NCBI GenBank assembly: GCA_036321625.1
Contig: CP143259.1
Span: 1,228,001 to 1,292,000, forward strand
From: Peptoniphilaceae bacterium AMB_02
GTDB taxonomy: Bacteria > Bacillota > Clostridia > Tissierellales > Peptoniphilaceae
DNA: 64,000 bases
Reading direction: 5' to 3'
Shown here: positions 55,699-63,977 of the stretch, one piece after another
Layout: the number at the start of each line of letters is the position of its first letter
Numbering within the stretch: the first letter of the stretch is position 1
The notes under the pieces: model-generated
Seen by the model: only the letters and a program-made list of their open reading frames with translations
Database searches by the model: none
What the model was told of the DNA's origin: nothing
Position numbers and translations under genes: made by a program

Positions 55699-57576
55699 CT
55701 ATATTGTGATAAATTCTTCAATTCCGCCAGCTTTAAGTATCTCCTTGATATTGGTCTTGTTACTGTCTGACTTAAATCCATTGTCCTTAAATACAACTCT
55801 GCTGCTCTCAGGTGATAGTTCCTTTGATTTTGCTAAAATCCCCCTAGCAACTTCTGTTGTAATCTCGTCATCAAGACAAATCATAAGCATACCAAAGCCG
55901 ATAGAATAAACCTTCTTCTGAGCAATAGTAAACTCATAAACAGGATATGTTAAGTCAAGACCGTATTTAAGCATTATCTCATAGACTACATCTAGTTCTG
56001 TTCTACCTTCCACATAGTTATCTAAATAATCCAATAAAGATTGTTCCAAATCATCATAGTCTGGTTGCCACTTGCGGATATTTGAGGTGTCAAGCTTCAA
56101 GACCTTAAAGCCTATATCAAGATCTTGTGCTTCTAGTCCCTTTTCTTCCTTGATTTTTTCACCTGCACGACGAATACGCTCCTTACCAATCTCACAGATA
56201 TTCATATAGCCAGCTTTATAAGCTTCATCTTTTTCATCTGTTGGCTCGGGAAGTTGAACCATAATAAACTTACGATTGCTACCGTCTTCAGCATTAAGCT
56301 GCATTGTAGCGTGGGCGGTGGTGGAGGAGCCGGAGAAGAAATCGAGGATTATATCACCATCTTCTGTATTTACAAAATTAATAATTCTTTTAATTAAATT
56401 AACTGGTTTTGGATAATCAAATACCTTATCATTAAATATTTGTTTTATTAGTCCCGCACCGGATGAGGAACCTATATCATCAATAATGGTGGTAAATAGC
56501 TTTGTATTTGGATTATCGGAGGTTGGTTCAAAGATTTTTTCGTATGCAACCCAATCTTCATCCTTACTTTTAAACTCAACTCTTCCATTTTTAATTTCCT
56601 CAAACATCTTTTCTTTACCCCAACGCCAGCAACCTTCCTCTCCTGAAGGAAGCATTGGAAAATTATCTTTACCATCCGGGTCTGGAATAGGATAAAATAA
56701 ATTAGGTCTATCAGTGCGTTTACTATTTTCTCCCCACTTTCGTAATAGTTGTGTTCTGTAATTTAACTTCTTAACCTCGTCGTAAAATGGATAATTATCA
56801 TCCTCTTTCAACTCTTTTCCTGATATATAAAGCGAACTCTGCTTTGCATAACATAGAATATATTCGTGAACTATTGCATAATATTTGCTGTCTTGTCTAC
56901 CACCACTACCTTTTCTAATAAAGGCAGATACAAAGTTATCTTCTCCAAACACCTCATTACAAATCTTCTTTAGGTTATCAACTTCATTATCATTAATACT
57001 AATAAAAATAACGCCATCATCAGTTAGTAGGTTTCTTGCAAGTCTTAATCTTGGATACATCATATTTAGCCAGTCAGTATGATAACGACCACTTGCTTCT
57101 GTATTTGTACTTAGTCTATTGCCTTCACTGTCGACCTGTCCTGTAATTCTCTTGTAGTTCTCAAGGCTATCATGAAAATCATCCTTGTAAACAAAGTCTT
57201 TTCCAGTGTTGTAGGGCGGGTCAATATATATCATCTTAACCTTGCTATGGTAGCTCTTTTGTAAAAGCTTTAGTACTTCTAGATTATCCCCCTCTATATA
57301 AAGGTTTTGAGTTGTATCCCAATCCTTGCTTTCCTCTTTACAAGGTCTTAATGTTCCTAGGGAAGGTGTTTGAGATAAACGTAAGGCTCGTCCTTTGCCA
57401 TTCCAAGTAAAGTTGTAGCGTTCGGTGCTATCTTCCACATAGTCACCTAGTACCTGCTGTAGTTTTTCAAAGTCAACCTTGTCCTCCGTAAATACGTCGG
57501 GAAATATTTGTCTTAACTTCTGAATGTTCTCCTCTGCTATGTCAGGGGTATTGCCTTTAAGATTTGTTTCAATCAT
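55699..57576 (-). CDS. mod: Type III DNA-methyltransferase Mod subunit (N6-adenine)
   Basis: The 625-aa beta-class methyltransferase has motif IV DPPYNTGKDFVY (119-130) before motif I DFFSGSSTTAHA (about 405), with a large target-recognition region between them (about 200-370). It recognises the target site and methylates one strand. It overlaps DUF4391 by 4 bp (ATGA) and precedes res by 15 bp, so the order mod-res is standard while the upstream genes are not. Confidence 0.94.
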   Translation of the reverse strand: MIETNLKGNTPDIAEENIQKLRQIFPDVFTEDKVDFEKLQQVLGDYVEDSTERYNFTWNGKGRALRLSQTPSLGTLRPCKEESKDWDTTQNLYIEGDNLEVLKLLQKSYHSKVKMIYIDPPYNTGKDFVYKDDFHDSLENYKRITGQVDSEGNRLSTNTEASGRYHTDWLNMMYPRLRLARNLLTDDGVIFISINDNEVDNLKKICNEVFGEDNFVSAFIRKGSGGRQDSKYYAIVHEYILCYAKQSSLYISGKELKEDDNYPFYDEVKKLNYRTQLLRKWGENSKRTDRPNLFYPIPDPDGKDNFPMLPSGEEGCWRWGKEKMFEEIKNGRVEFKSKDEDWVAYEKIFEPTSDNPNTKLFTTIIDDIGSSSGAGLIKQIFNDKVFDYPKPVNLIKRIINFVNTEDGDIILDFFSGSSTTAHATMQLNAEDGSNRKFIMVQLPEPTDEKDEAYKAGYMNICEIGKERIRRAGEKIKEEKGLEAQDLDIGFKVLKLDTSNIRKWQPDYDDLEQSLLDYLDNYVEGRTELDVVYEIMLKYGLDLTYPVYEFTIAQKKVYSIGFGMLMICLDDEITTEVARGILAKSKELSPESSRVVFKDNGFKSDSNKTNIKEILKAGGIEEFITI

Positions 57577-58298
57577 ATCGTATCTCCTCCAAGTAATTTA
57601 TTTTTGTTCTGCTCCAATTTCTTTATTTCTATGTTCAGCTCCATCCTACGATTAAACTGACTTTCTTTTTTCAGCCTAGTTCGTAAGCTTGTAATCTCTT
57701 GTTCTATATTTTCTATTTGAGCTGAAAGCTCTCTTGCCTCAGCACCTGTTATATTGTCATCCGTCGGCATAATAGCTGATAGGTTATAAATACTGATAGT
57801 ATCAATAATATCGCTATAAAGCGTATAGAAGTTTGTAAACCTCATTTGCTTTATATCAAGCTTAGCGAATAAAGCACTATCACTCTCTAGCCAGTCAGTG
57901 GCTATAAACTCTTCAATGGTATTCTTACTACTATCACTTTGGTTAATCCTCTGGTGAGCTACATAAAGCTTTCTTTTGTCTTCCAGCTTAAAAATCAGCA
58001 GCATAGGGTAGGGTATAGTTCTCATAATAATTTCAGCTATTCTTTTAAGCTTGTAATCTTTATGCACAAGAACTTCTATAACCTCAATCTCAGGATAGTC
58101 TCGCACTTCATCCTTATAGGCTGGTATATTTATAGTTTCAGGTTTAAGGCAGTTGATCCAAGTTATCTTGCTTATAGTATCTGTAAATAATGACTTATCG
58201 CTAGTAGACAAATCAGCATTTTCGTAGAATAGCTTTTTATAAATAGTATTGTCGATAAAGCAACTGTCAGGGATCTTTAAAAAATTGTAAGTATCCAT
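57573..58298 (-). CDS. DUF4391 protein of the restriction operon
   Basis: The 241-aa protein shows the DUF4391 pattern: WINCLKPETINIP, IEVIEVLVHKDYKL and MLLIFKLEDKRKLYVAHQR, then a C-terminal coiled coil (about 195-240). The family is regularly found beside SNF2-like helicases and type III Mod genes; its biochemical role is unknown. It is 12 bp after the helicase gene and overlaps mod by 4 bp, so it is tightly coupled and likely part of one complex or regulated set. Confidence 0.85.
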   Translation of the reverse strand: MDTYNFLKIPDSCFIDNTIYKKLFYENADLSTSDKSLFTDTISKITWINCLKPETINIPAYKDEVRDYPEIEVIEVLVHKDYKLKRIAEIIMRTIPYPMLLIFKLEDKRKLYVAHQRINQSDSSKNTIEEFIATDWLESDSALFAKLDIKQMRFTNFYTLYSDIIDTISIYNLSAIMPTDDNITGAEARELSAQIENIEQEITSLRTRLKKESQFNRRMELNIEIKKLEQNKNKLLGGDTI

Positions 58299-58310
58299 AG
58301 CTTCACCCCC

Positions 58311-61300
58311 TTAAGCTTTCAAGACTAAGAAAGTAATTAGCTCAAAGTCCTCAATACCATCAAATAGGCTTCTCTGCATTGTAGTACCACCTTTAGAGAA
58401 AAGACTGGCTACTCCAATATCCTGCTTCTTACCTATTAGGTTTTCAATGGAAGCCTCCAATAAGTCTGAATAATGCTTCATATTTCGACCATCATTGGTT
58501 TCCTTGTTAAATTCCTCTACCAGCTCTTTTAACACTTGGTCTTTACCTGAGCATAGCTTTTTATAGTAGTCTAATATCTTCTTGGCATGAAGGAAGGATA
58601 GCTGAACCTCCCCATCATCTGTGATATAGACCATATAGTAAGGAAATAAAGGATTCTGCTCTTTAGTTTGGTCCTTACCCATAACTTGTCTTAGCGTAAA
58701 TATAACTCCCGGCTTAACAACATCGCTAATGCTTTCGTCAATTTTAGCAACAGCATACATTCCATTTGGTGCTTCATCTAAGGTTTTTCTCTTGGTTTTC
58801 ATATATTCCATTAGTTCAATCTTAAAGTCGTTAAAGGTCAGGTCTGTAATGGATATAGCCCCTGATATATCTTCTAGGTCTACAACCTCGTTCTGTAGCT
58901 TTTTAAGCTGCTTCTTACGGTATTCAAGGTCTTTCATTTCTTTGCTTGGATTGTTTTCTATAACATTTTCCTCGCCTGTGGCTGATACATCTAATAAAAC
59001 CATTCTGCCTTTCACACGCTGTTGAAGGTTTATATACTCGTCTAAGTCCTTGGTTGGCCAAAAGTTTACCAGCTTAATATAATTGTTTTGTGACCCTATA
59101 CGGTCAATACGACCAAACCTTTGGATAATCCTTACTGGATTCCAGTGTATATCATAATTTACAAGATAATCGCAGTCTTGTAGGTTCTGGCCTTCAGATA
59201 TACAGTCCGTTGCAATAAGAATATCAATATGTTCATTAACCTCTGGATATACCTTAGAACACTCCTTAGAAATAGGGGAAAACAGGGTCAGAACAGTATT
59301 TATATCAGTCATCTTGATCGTCCTTCTTAGTTCTTTTGGTATCGGCAAGGTTGAATGGTTATCTCCACTTCCTGTTACGATAGCAGAGTAAATACCCTCG
59401 GTGGCAAATTCCTCAGATAAATGCTTATATAAGTACTTAGCTGTATCTGCAAAGGCTGTAAATACTATAACCTTCTTATTATCTGGGTTTATAGGGCTGT
59501 TAATCTTATTTTTTATTATGTTCTTAAGCTCTACCAACTTTGCGTCTCGATCGGGTGTTACATTCATAGCTTCCAAAAGAATAGTTTCCAGCTTGTACTT
59601 GTCTGCTAAAAGGTCTTGTTGCCACTTTATAAGGTCCATATCCTGTAATAAAACCTTGACATTGTTACCAAACATCAGGTTGTCATATTCAGGGTCATCT
59701 ATATCTATATCACTAATATCCATCTCAGCATCATAATCCAGCCGACTTTGCTCTATGGCCTCAAGGGTTTTGTCTATCTTATAAAGAATATTCTCAACAG
59801 TTAAAGCAAAGGAATTGATTGAGCTTTCCATTCTTTTCAATATTCCAACACGCATTAGACCAACTAAGCTTTGCTCCCTATCAGTCTGTCTAAAGACACT
59901 ATTGTTCGTGCCAACTGTCATATCATACTTTCTCTCATAAGCAGCTCTCTTCTCGGGAAGAACATAGCCCAAGGGTGAATAGACACACAGAGTAAGCTTT
60001 TTAATAAGTCTATTGATTTCCTCTATAGGTGGAAATTCACCTTTAGTATCAATGATAGGATACCTGTTCTCAGGGGTTAGTCTGGTGGGGAACTTGCCTA
60101 TTTCTTCTAAGTTGTAATACTTCTCTATATGCTTTCTTGAACGGGCAATAGTTACTGTATCCAAAAGCTTAAAGTAGTCTAAGTCCATCATATTGACAAA
60201 GGTTTCTGTTGTTCTTTCAGGGTCAGGAAGTTCAGACCACCTATTAAATACAGCTTGAGCCTTCCTAAGTATAAGTTCAAGGTTATCTAAACCAACACTG
60301 GCAAAGGCGTCATTTCTGCCCTCTGTGATAAAGGCTATCTGGTTCTTAATATCGTTCATCTTATTGTTTACAGGGGTTGCAGATAGCATTAAAACCTTTG
60401 TCTTAACGCCAGCCTTAATTATGTCATTCATAAACCGCTCATAACGAGTGATACGGCCTTTGACTGGTGGATTGTTCCTAAAGTTATGGCTTTCATCGAT
60501 TACAACAAGGTCATAGTTAGACCAATTAAGGGTAGCAATGTTAATCTCTCCTGAGTAGCCACTTATCCTGCTAAGGTCAGTATGATTTAGAACATCATAA
60601 TTGAACCTATCACCAGAAAAGATATTCCGTTTATCGTTCATGGTATATACAGTCCAGTTTTCACGAAGCTTCTTGGGTGCGATAACTAGAACCCTGTCAT
60701 TTCTTAGTTCATAGTATTTTATTACAGCTAGAGCAGTAAATGTCTTACCAAGTCCAACACTATCGGCTATAATACATCCGTTGTACTTTTCAATTTTATC
60801 GATGGCTCCCATAACACCGTCTTTCTGAAATTTATACAGCTTATTCCAGACTAGGGTCTCTTTAAAGCCTGTACGACTTTTAACAATATTGTCTTCGGTT
60901 AGTTCGTCAAGGTAGTTATTGAATATATTGTAAAGAGTAACAAAGTAAATAAACTCAGGATTATTCTCTTTATAAAGGATACGCATTTGCTCAAGAACCT
61001 TATCTTTTACATCTTGAACGGCAGTGTCATTCTCCCACAGTTCATTAAAGGCTTGTAAAAAACTAATAGTATAGTCCTTGCCATATAAACACATATTGCT
61101 GTCTAATCTGTTGGAAGAAGTGATACCCAGTCCAGCAGAAGTAAAGTCTACTGTTCCATTTATTGAGACATTATCTTCAGGGTTCTCTATGTAAACCAGC
61201 CTTGGTTGAGCTGGATTCGCTTGCCTTAAAGACTTGATTTCTGCTTTCTTTTCTAGCCACTGGGCACATTCTTTGGCTATGGCCGCCTGCTTCATTTCAT

Positions 61301-61580
61301 TTCTAAGTTTTATTTCAAATTCATTTCCTGACATTTTCTTTTCGGGATTACGCTCTATGTAATACTCCCGAATAAGCTCTTGGTCCTTATGTACAAAGGT
61401 AGGCTCTGTAAATATGAACCTCATATTCTCTATCTTGCTAAGTTCCTTTTTAAGTTCTGCATAGGCATAAATTGTAAAGTAAGCGGATATAACAGATAGC
61501 TTTGAACCCTTATTTAGTTCCTCTTTTAACTCATCTACAATCCTATGTTTCTTATTATCCAAAACCTTAGGTGGCTTCAT
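58311..61580 (-). CDS. SNF2-family helicase with N-terminal PLD-like region
   Basis: The 1089-aa protein has a PLD-like N-terminal domain (about 1-185; NGTVDFTSAGLG is the second half of a PLD motif but the HxK catalytic residues are not visible) and an SNF2/SF2 motor: DSVGLGKT (273-280), DESHNFRNN (362-370), LSATPVNNK, and C-terminal FTAFADTAKYL, LIATDCISEGQNLQ, QRFGRIDRIG. It resembles RapA/DISARM-DrmD-like helicases. It is 4 bp after the HTH gene and heads the big genes of the operon. A DNA-translocation role in defence is inference. Confidence 0.88.
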   Translation of the reverse strand: MKPPKVLDNKKHRIVDELKEELNKGSKLSVISAYFTIYAYAELKKELSKIENMRFIFTEPTFVHKDQELIREYYIERNPEKKMSGNEFEIKLRNEMKQAAIAKECAQWLEKKAEIKSLRQANPAQPRLVYIENPEDNVSINGTVDFTSAGLGITSSNRLDSNMCLYGKDYTISFLQAFNELWENDTAVQDVKDKVLEQMRILYKENNPEFIYFVTLYNIFNNYLDELTEDNIVKSRTGFKETLVWNKLYKFQKDGVMGAIDKIEKYNGCIIADSVGLGKTFTALAVIKYYELRNDRVLVIAPKKLRENWTVYTMNDKRNIFSGDRFNYDVLNHTDLSRISGYSGEINIATLNWSNYDLVVIDESHNFRNNPPVKGRITRYERFMNDIIKAGVKTKVLMLSATPVNNKMNDIKNQIAFITEGRNDAFASVGLDNLELILRKAQAVFNRWSELPDPERTTETFVNMMDLDYFKLLDTVTIARSRKHIEKYYNLEEIGKFPTRLTPENRYPIIDTKGEFPPIEEINRLIKKLTLCVYSPLGYVLPEKRAAYERKYDMTVGTNNSVFRQTDREQSLVGLMRVGILKRMESSINSFALTVENILYKIDKTLEAIEQSRLDYDAEMDISDIDIDDPEYDNLMFGNNVKVLLQDMDLIKWQQDLLADKYKLETILLEAMNVTPDRDAKLVELKNIIKNKINSPINPDNKKVIVFTAFADTAKYLYKHLSEEFATEGIYSAIVTGSGDNHSTLPIPKELRRTIKMTDINTVLTLFSPISKECSKVYPEVNEHIDILIATDCISEGQNLQDCDYLVNYDIHWNPVRIIQRFGRIDRIGSQNNYIKLVNFWPTKDLDEYINLQQRVKGRMVLLDVSATGEENVIENNPSKEMKDLEYRKKQLKKLQNEVVDLEDISGAISITDLTFNDFKIELMEYMKTKRKTLDEAPNGMYAVAKIDESISDVVKPGVIFTLRQVMGKDQTKEQNPLFPYYMVYITDDGEVQLSFLHAKKILDYYKKLCSGKDQVLKELVEEFNKETNDGRNMKHYSDLLEASIENLIGKKQDIGVASLFSKGGTTMQRSLFDGIEDFELITFLVLKA

Positions 61581-61584
61581 ATAA

Positions 61585-61797
61585 TCAACCCTCCGACCCT
61601 ATTTTATCTATCCCACTATTATCTGGCTTTTTCTTAGTCTTTCGCCTGTCTGCAGGTTTCTCTGCGTCCTTAGGGATAACCCAGACATCACTAAGCTTAA
61701 ATGCTCCTTCAATCCTGCCTTCCTCACAAAGTAGTTGAACTCTCCGTCTTGATATATTCCACTTCTCAGCTACTTCCTTGGCTGATAAATAATCCAT
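61585..61797 (-). CDS. Small HTH (excisionase/MerR-like) DNA-binding protein
   Basis: A 70-aa protein with one winged-helix motif, YLSAKEVAEKWNISRRRVQLLCEEGRIEGAFKLSDVWVIPKDA, and a basic C-terminal tail. First gene of the restriction operon with TTGGAGGTG before the start. It could regulate the operon from the promoter 35-65 bp upstream, or act as an excisionase-like factor; regulation is the better guess from position. Confidence 0.8.
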   Translation of the reverse strand: MDYLSAKEVAEKWNISRRRVQLLCEEGRIEGAFKLSDVWVIPKDAEKPADRRKTKKKPDNSGIDKIGSEG

Positions 61798-61832
61798 ATA
61801 AACACCTCCAATTAAAGAAGTCCTTTTATGAT

Positions 61833-61861
61833 ATTATATTCCACCGTACGAATGATATCAA
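61833..61861 (-). promoter_or_regulatory. Promoter of the type III restriction operon
   Basis: Leftward TTGATA (61861-61856), 17-bp spacer, TATAAT (61838-61833), 36 bp before the HTH gene. The spacer holds the palindrome CGTACG (61845-61850), a possible binding site for the HTH protein. Confidence 0.75.
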
Positions 61862-62020
61862 GTATAACGATTTACTTTATAACTACTTCAAAACAAAAGT
61901 GCTGTCATAACATTCTTACTCCATTCTAACCCAATACGGTAAACCACCGTTTCAGCTTTTATATTACATGAAAATAAAGTGGTTTTTTATTATCCCACTA
62001 ATATCAATATAACTCTATCA

Positions 62021-62133
62021 TTCTAACTAATCTCTATATAGTTAGGTTGTCATTTTGATAAGTCTAGACTTTTCTTTTTTACCATTCTAGAATTATCAAA
62101 ATCACCATTCTTGACTTGTCCTTTTGACAAGTC
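62021..62133. repeat. Cluster of short direct and inverted repeats
   Basis: ACCATTCTAGAATTATC (62081-62097) and ACCATTCTTGACTTGTC (62104-62120) are imperfect direct repeats. GACTTGTC-CTTTT-GACAAGTC (62113-62133) is a perfect hairpin, and TTTTGATAAGTC (62053-) echoes TTTTGACAAGTC. They fill the gap between the operon promoter and the recombinase-tail terminator, as binding sites for excision or regulation would. Confidence 0.55.
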
Positions 62134-62151
62134 TGAAAGAATAAATACAAA

Positions 62152-62180
62152 AATCAGCAAAGTTTTTATCCTTGCTGATT
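62152..62180 (-). terminator. Terminator after the detached recombinase tail
   Basis: AATCAGCAA and TTGCTGATT flank an 11-nt loop; leftward TTTTTG follows. It is 14 bp after the stop codon at 62194, supporting that the tail is a true gene end. Confidence 0.85.
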
Positions 62181-62193
62181 CTCACTTTTGTCT

Positions 62194-62373
62194 TTATTTT
62201 CTTGTGTCTCCACTAACTAGGTCAACCACCACTGAAACATTAAAATACTTTTTCAGTACCTTTTTCTTAAAATTATGCTCATCTTCTATGAATTCAAAAT
62301 GGTCATGAAAGAGCTTGAATCTCAGGATTTCTACGAAATTTCCCTTTGTAGTAACGCTATAGTCTCCACATGC
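62194..62373 (-). pseudogene. Detached 3' tail of a serine recombinase gene
   Basis: A 59-codon frame without a start reads ACGDYSVTTKGNFVEILRFK... to ...SGDTRK-stop. It matches the recombinase tail at 49518-49640 (TCGDDSVATKSGCVRILHFK...) at CGD-SV-TK, V-IL-FK-FH and F-FI-D, with third-position differences, so both are conserved coding frames. It begins exactly at core copy C. I infer that it is the native C-terminus of the element's recombinase, separated from the gene body by integration. Confidence 0.7.
62362..62372. other. Attachment-core copy C (GTCTCCACATG), right end of the 12.7-kb element
   Basis: In one frame it encodes CGD of the recombinase tail; in another it reads HVETIALLQREIS-stop, an rlmD-like ending. 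Distance from copy B is 12733 bp. Confidence 0.65.
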
Positions 62374-62415
62374 CTCGAGTCGACACTATGGATAAAAAGA
62401 CAACTTTTACGTTTT

Positions 62416-62481
62416 CGCAAACATATCATAGGCTTTTTTAGCTTTTTCTTCGTATTTGCAAACATATCATAGGGGTTTTTA
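62416..62481. repeat. 25-bp direct repeats next to core C
   Basis: GCAAACATATCATAGG with a T-rich tail occurs at 62416-62440 and 62457-62481; a shorter relative AAACATATC lies at 62499. Leftward each reads (Y/F)DMFxxT, echoing the DMFPQT block of the rlmD fragment at 48 kb, so they may be footprints of earlier insertions at the same site. Confidence 0.55.
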
Positions 62482-62613
62482 TACTAGTACGTATTAAGAA
62501 ACATATCGAATATTTCAATATTTCTATGTAATACACACTCTGAAACTATTCCGCTTAATCTTTAACCTTTCTATATTTTCCATAGAAAAATACCAATCAA
62601 TACAAGTAGATGC

Positions 62614-63466
62614 TTATATATTTTTACTGTTTATATACTGTTCATTTGCCTTTAGCAACTTCTTATAGTATTCATCATAGCTTTTGCTAAATTTTCTAAT
62701 AAGTGGAATTGCTATTTCATAATATTCATTTTCTTTCATAAAGATTTTCATCTTATCCTGAATCTGCTTCATCATGCTATTTTGATACTCTTCACTGTTT
62801 TTATAGCTTTCATATTGAGAAATTACATCCTCATTATCTTTTATCCACTTTTCTGGATTCTCAATGGCATCGATTTTAGCCTGATTTACATCCTTTAAGG
62901 TTTTCATATCATAGGGTGAGCTAATCTTCTCAATGTATTTTTTCTCTTCTTCAGTTAATTCAAACGAAGGAAGCCTATCAAGATAATCTATATATTTATA
63001 AAAGGAATTCTTTCCATCATTATTCTAATGGCTCATTTAAAAATGGTTGGTAAGCAGCAAATATCATTTGTCCGAAATATCCTGGAAAAGCATTTTCTAG
63101 TTTTTCATAGATAGTTTCTTCCGCATCAAGCGATGAAACCTTCTCATTAATTAGTTCATTACTTTCACCTTTAACAATCATTTCTAGTATTACTTTCCTT
63201 TTTTTATCAAGTTCTAATTGACATTGCTTTTTTCTTAAGACAGAAGACAAAGTATCCCCTCCTGAATTTATACACTGTTCAATATCTGATATACTCATTC
63301 CTAATTTTCTAAATATAGATACCTTTTTCAAAATTTCCAAATCCTTAGTACTATAGTCTCTATAACCATTATCAGATTTCTGAGGATTTATAAGTCCCTT
63401 ATCCTCATAATATTCTATTGCCTTCCTAGTTAATCCCGTTATTTTTTGAATTTCACTTCTTAACAT
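62614..63466 (-). pseudogene. MerR-family regulator gene broken by a frameshift
   Basis: The first 148 codons (from 63466, ATG after GGAGGTGGATAACC) encode a MerR HTH (IQKITGLTRKAIEYYEDKGLI) and part of a helical domain ending FLNEPLE-stop at 63020. In another frame the protein continues NDGKNSFYKYIDYLDRLPSF, ELTEEEKKYIEKISSPYD, then MKTLKDVNQ to KNI at 62614. One indel near 63020 would restore a protein of about 277 aa. Possible causes are real mutation or a sequencing error; the A/T-rich junction allows either. Confidence 0.75.
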
Positions 63467-63489
63467 GGTTATCCACCTCCTTTGATTAA

Positions 63490-63520
63490 AGGATAACACT
63501 GTCCCCAACGGGCAGGTCAA
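63490..63520 (-). promoter_or_regulatory. MerR-type promoter with 19-bp spacer for the broken regulator
   Basis: Leftward TTGACC (63520-63515), exactly 19 bp, TATCCT (63495-63490). The spacer contains the imperfect dyad CTGCCC-GTTG-GGGACAG. This is the distorted promoter layout used by MerR activators, here arranged for autoactivation. Confidence 0.75.
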
Positions 63521-63604
63521 AACCTATATATTAAATAAAATTTTACTTATACTTTTTCTAAGCTTATATATCTTCATTTATTGAAAACTTCACTAATTAC
63601 CTCT

Positions 63605-63799
63605 TTAATACTCCTCGTCTACAAAAAAATCTCCTGCTCCATCATACATAGGAGTCGTCGATACTCCATTCGGTCCTAATGTAATTAAATAATTAACACC
63701 TGTTTTAACGTCTACAACAGTGTATAGTGTAACCAATCCTACATGGTCGTCTGACTTTTTTATAAATCTTTTTTCTTCTTCTCTTTTATTTCCAAACAT
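63605..63799 (-). CDS. Small conserved protein, DUF6440-like
   Basis: A 64-aa protein with RFIKKSDDHVGLVTLYTVVD and VKTGVNYLITLGPNGVSTTPM, a small beta-fold pattern (VDxxTGVxYL then a G-rich turn) like DUF6440. A GGAGGAAAG site lies before the ATG. No function is known; these small proteins are common on mobile elements of Firmicutes. Confidence 0.6.
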   Translation of the reverse strand: MFGNKREEEKRFIKKSDDHVGLVTLYTVVDVKTGVNYLITLGPNGVSTTPMYDGAGDFFVDEEY

Positions 63800-63943
63800 T
63801 ATTTCTTTCCTCCAAAAATCTAATTTGTAATATCTTTCTCCACTACTTGGTGCTACAACCTTTTCATAATATTAATAATATATATAAGTATTTGAAATAT
63901 TTTTCACCTACTATATATATAATTTTTCATACTTATATTATAC

Positions 63944-63977
63944 ACAAAAAAGACCCTACCTGCTCATAGAGTCTTTA
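63944..63977 (-). terminator. Terminator of a gene beyond the right edge
   Basis: Leftward AAAGACTCTA and TAGGGTCTTT pair (one mismatch/G-U) and are followed by TTTTG. The gene that it ends lies outside the window. Confidence 0.75.

Noticed and set aside
62275-62472. 65-codon rightward frame over core C
   Set aside because: Antisense to the recombinase tail and rlmD-like ending; no ribosome site.
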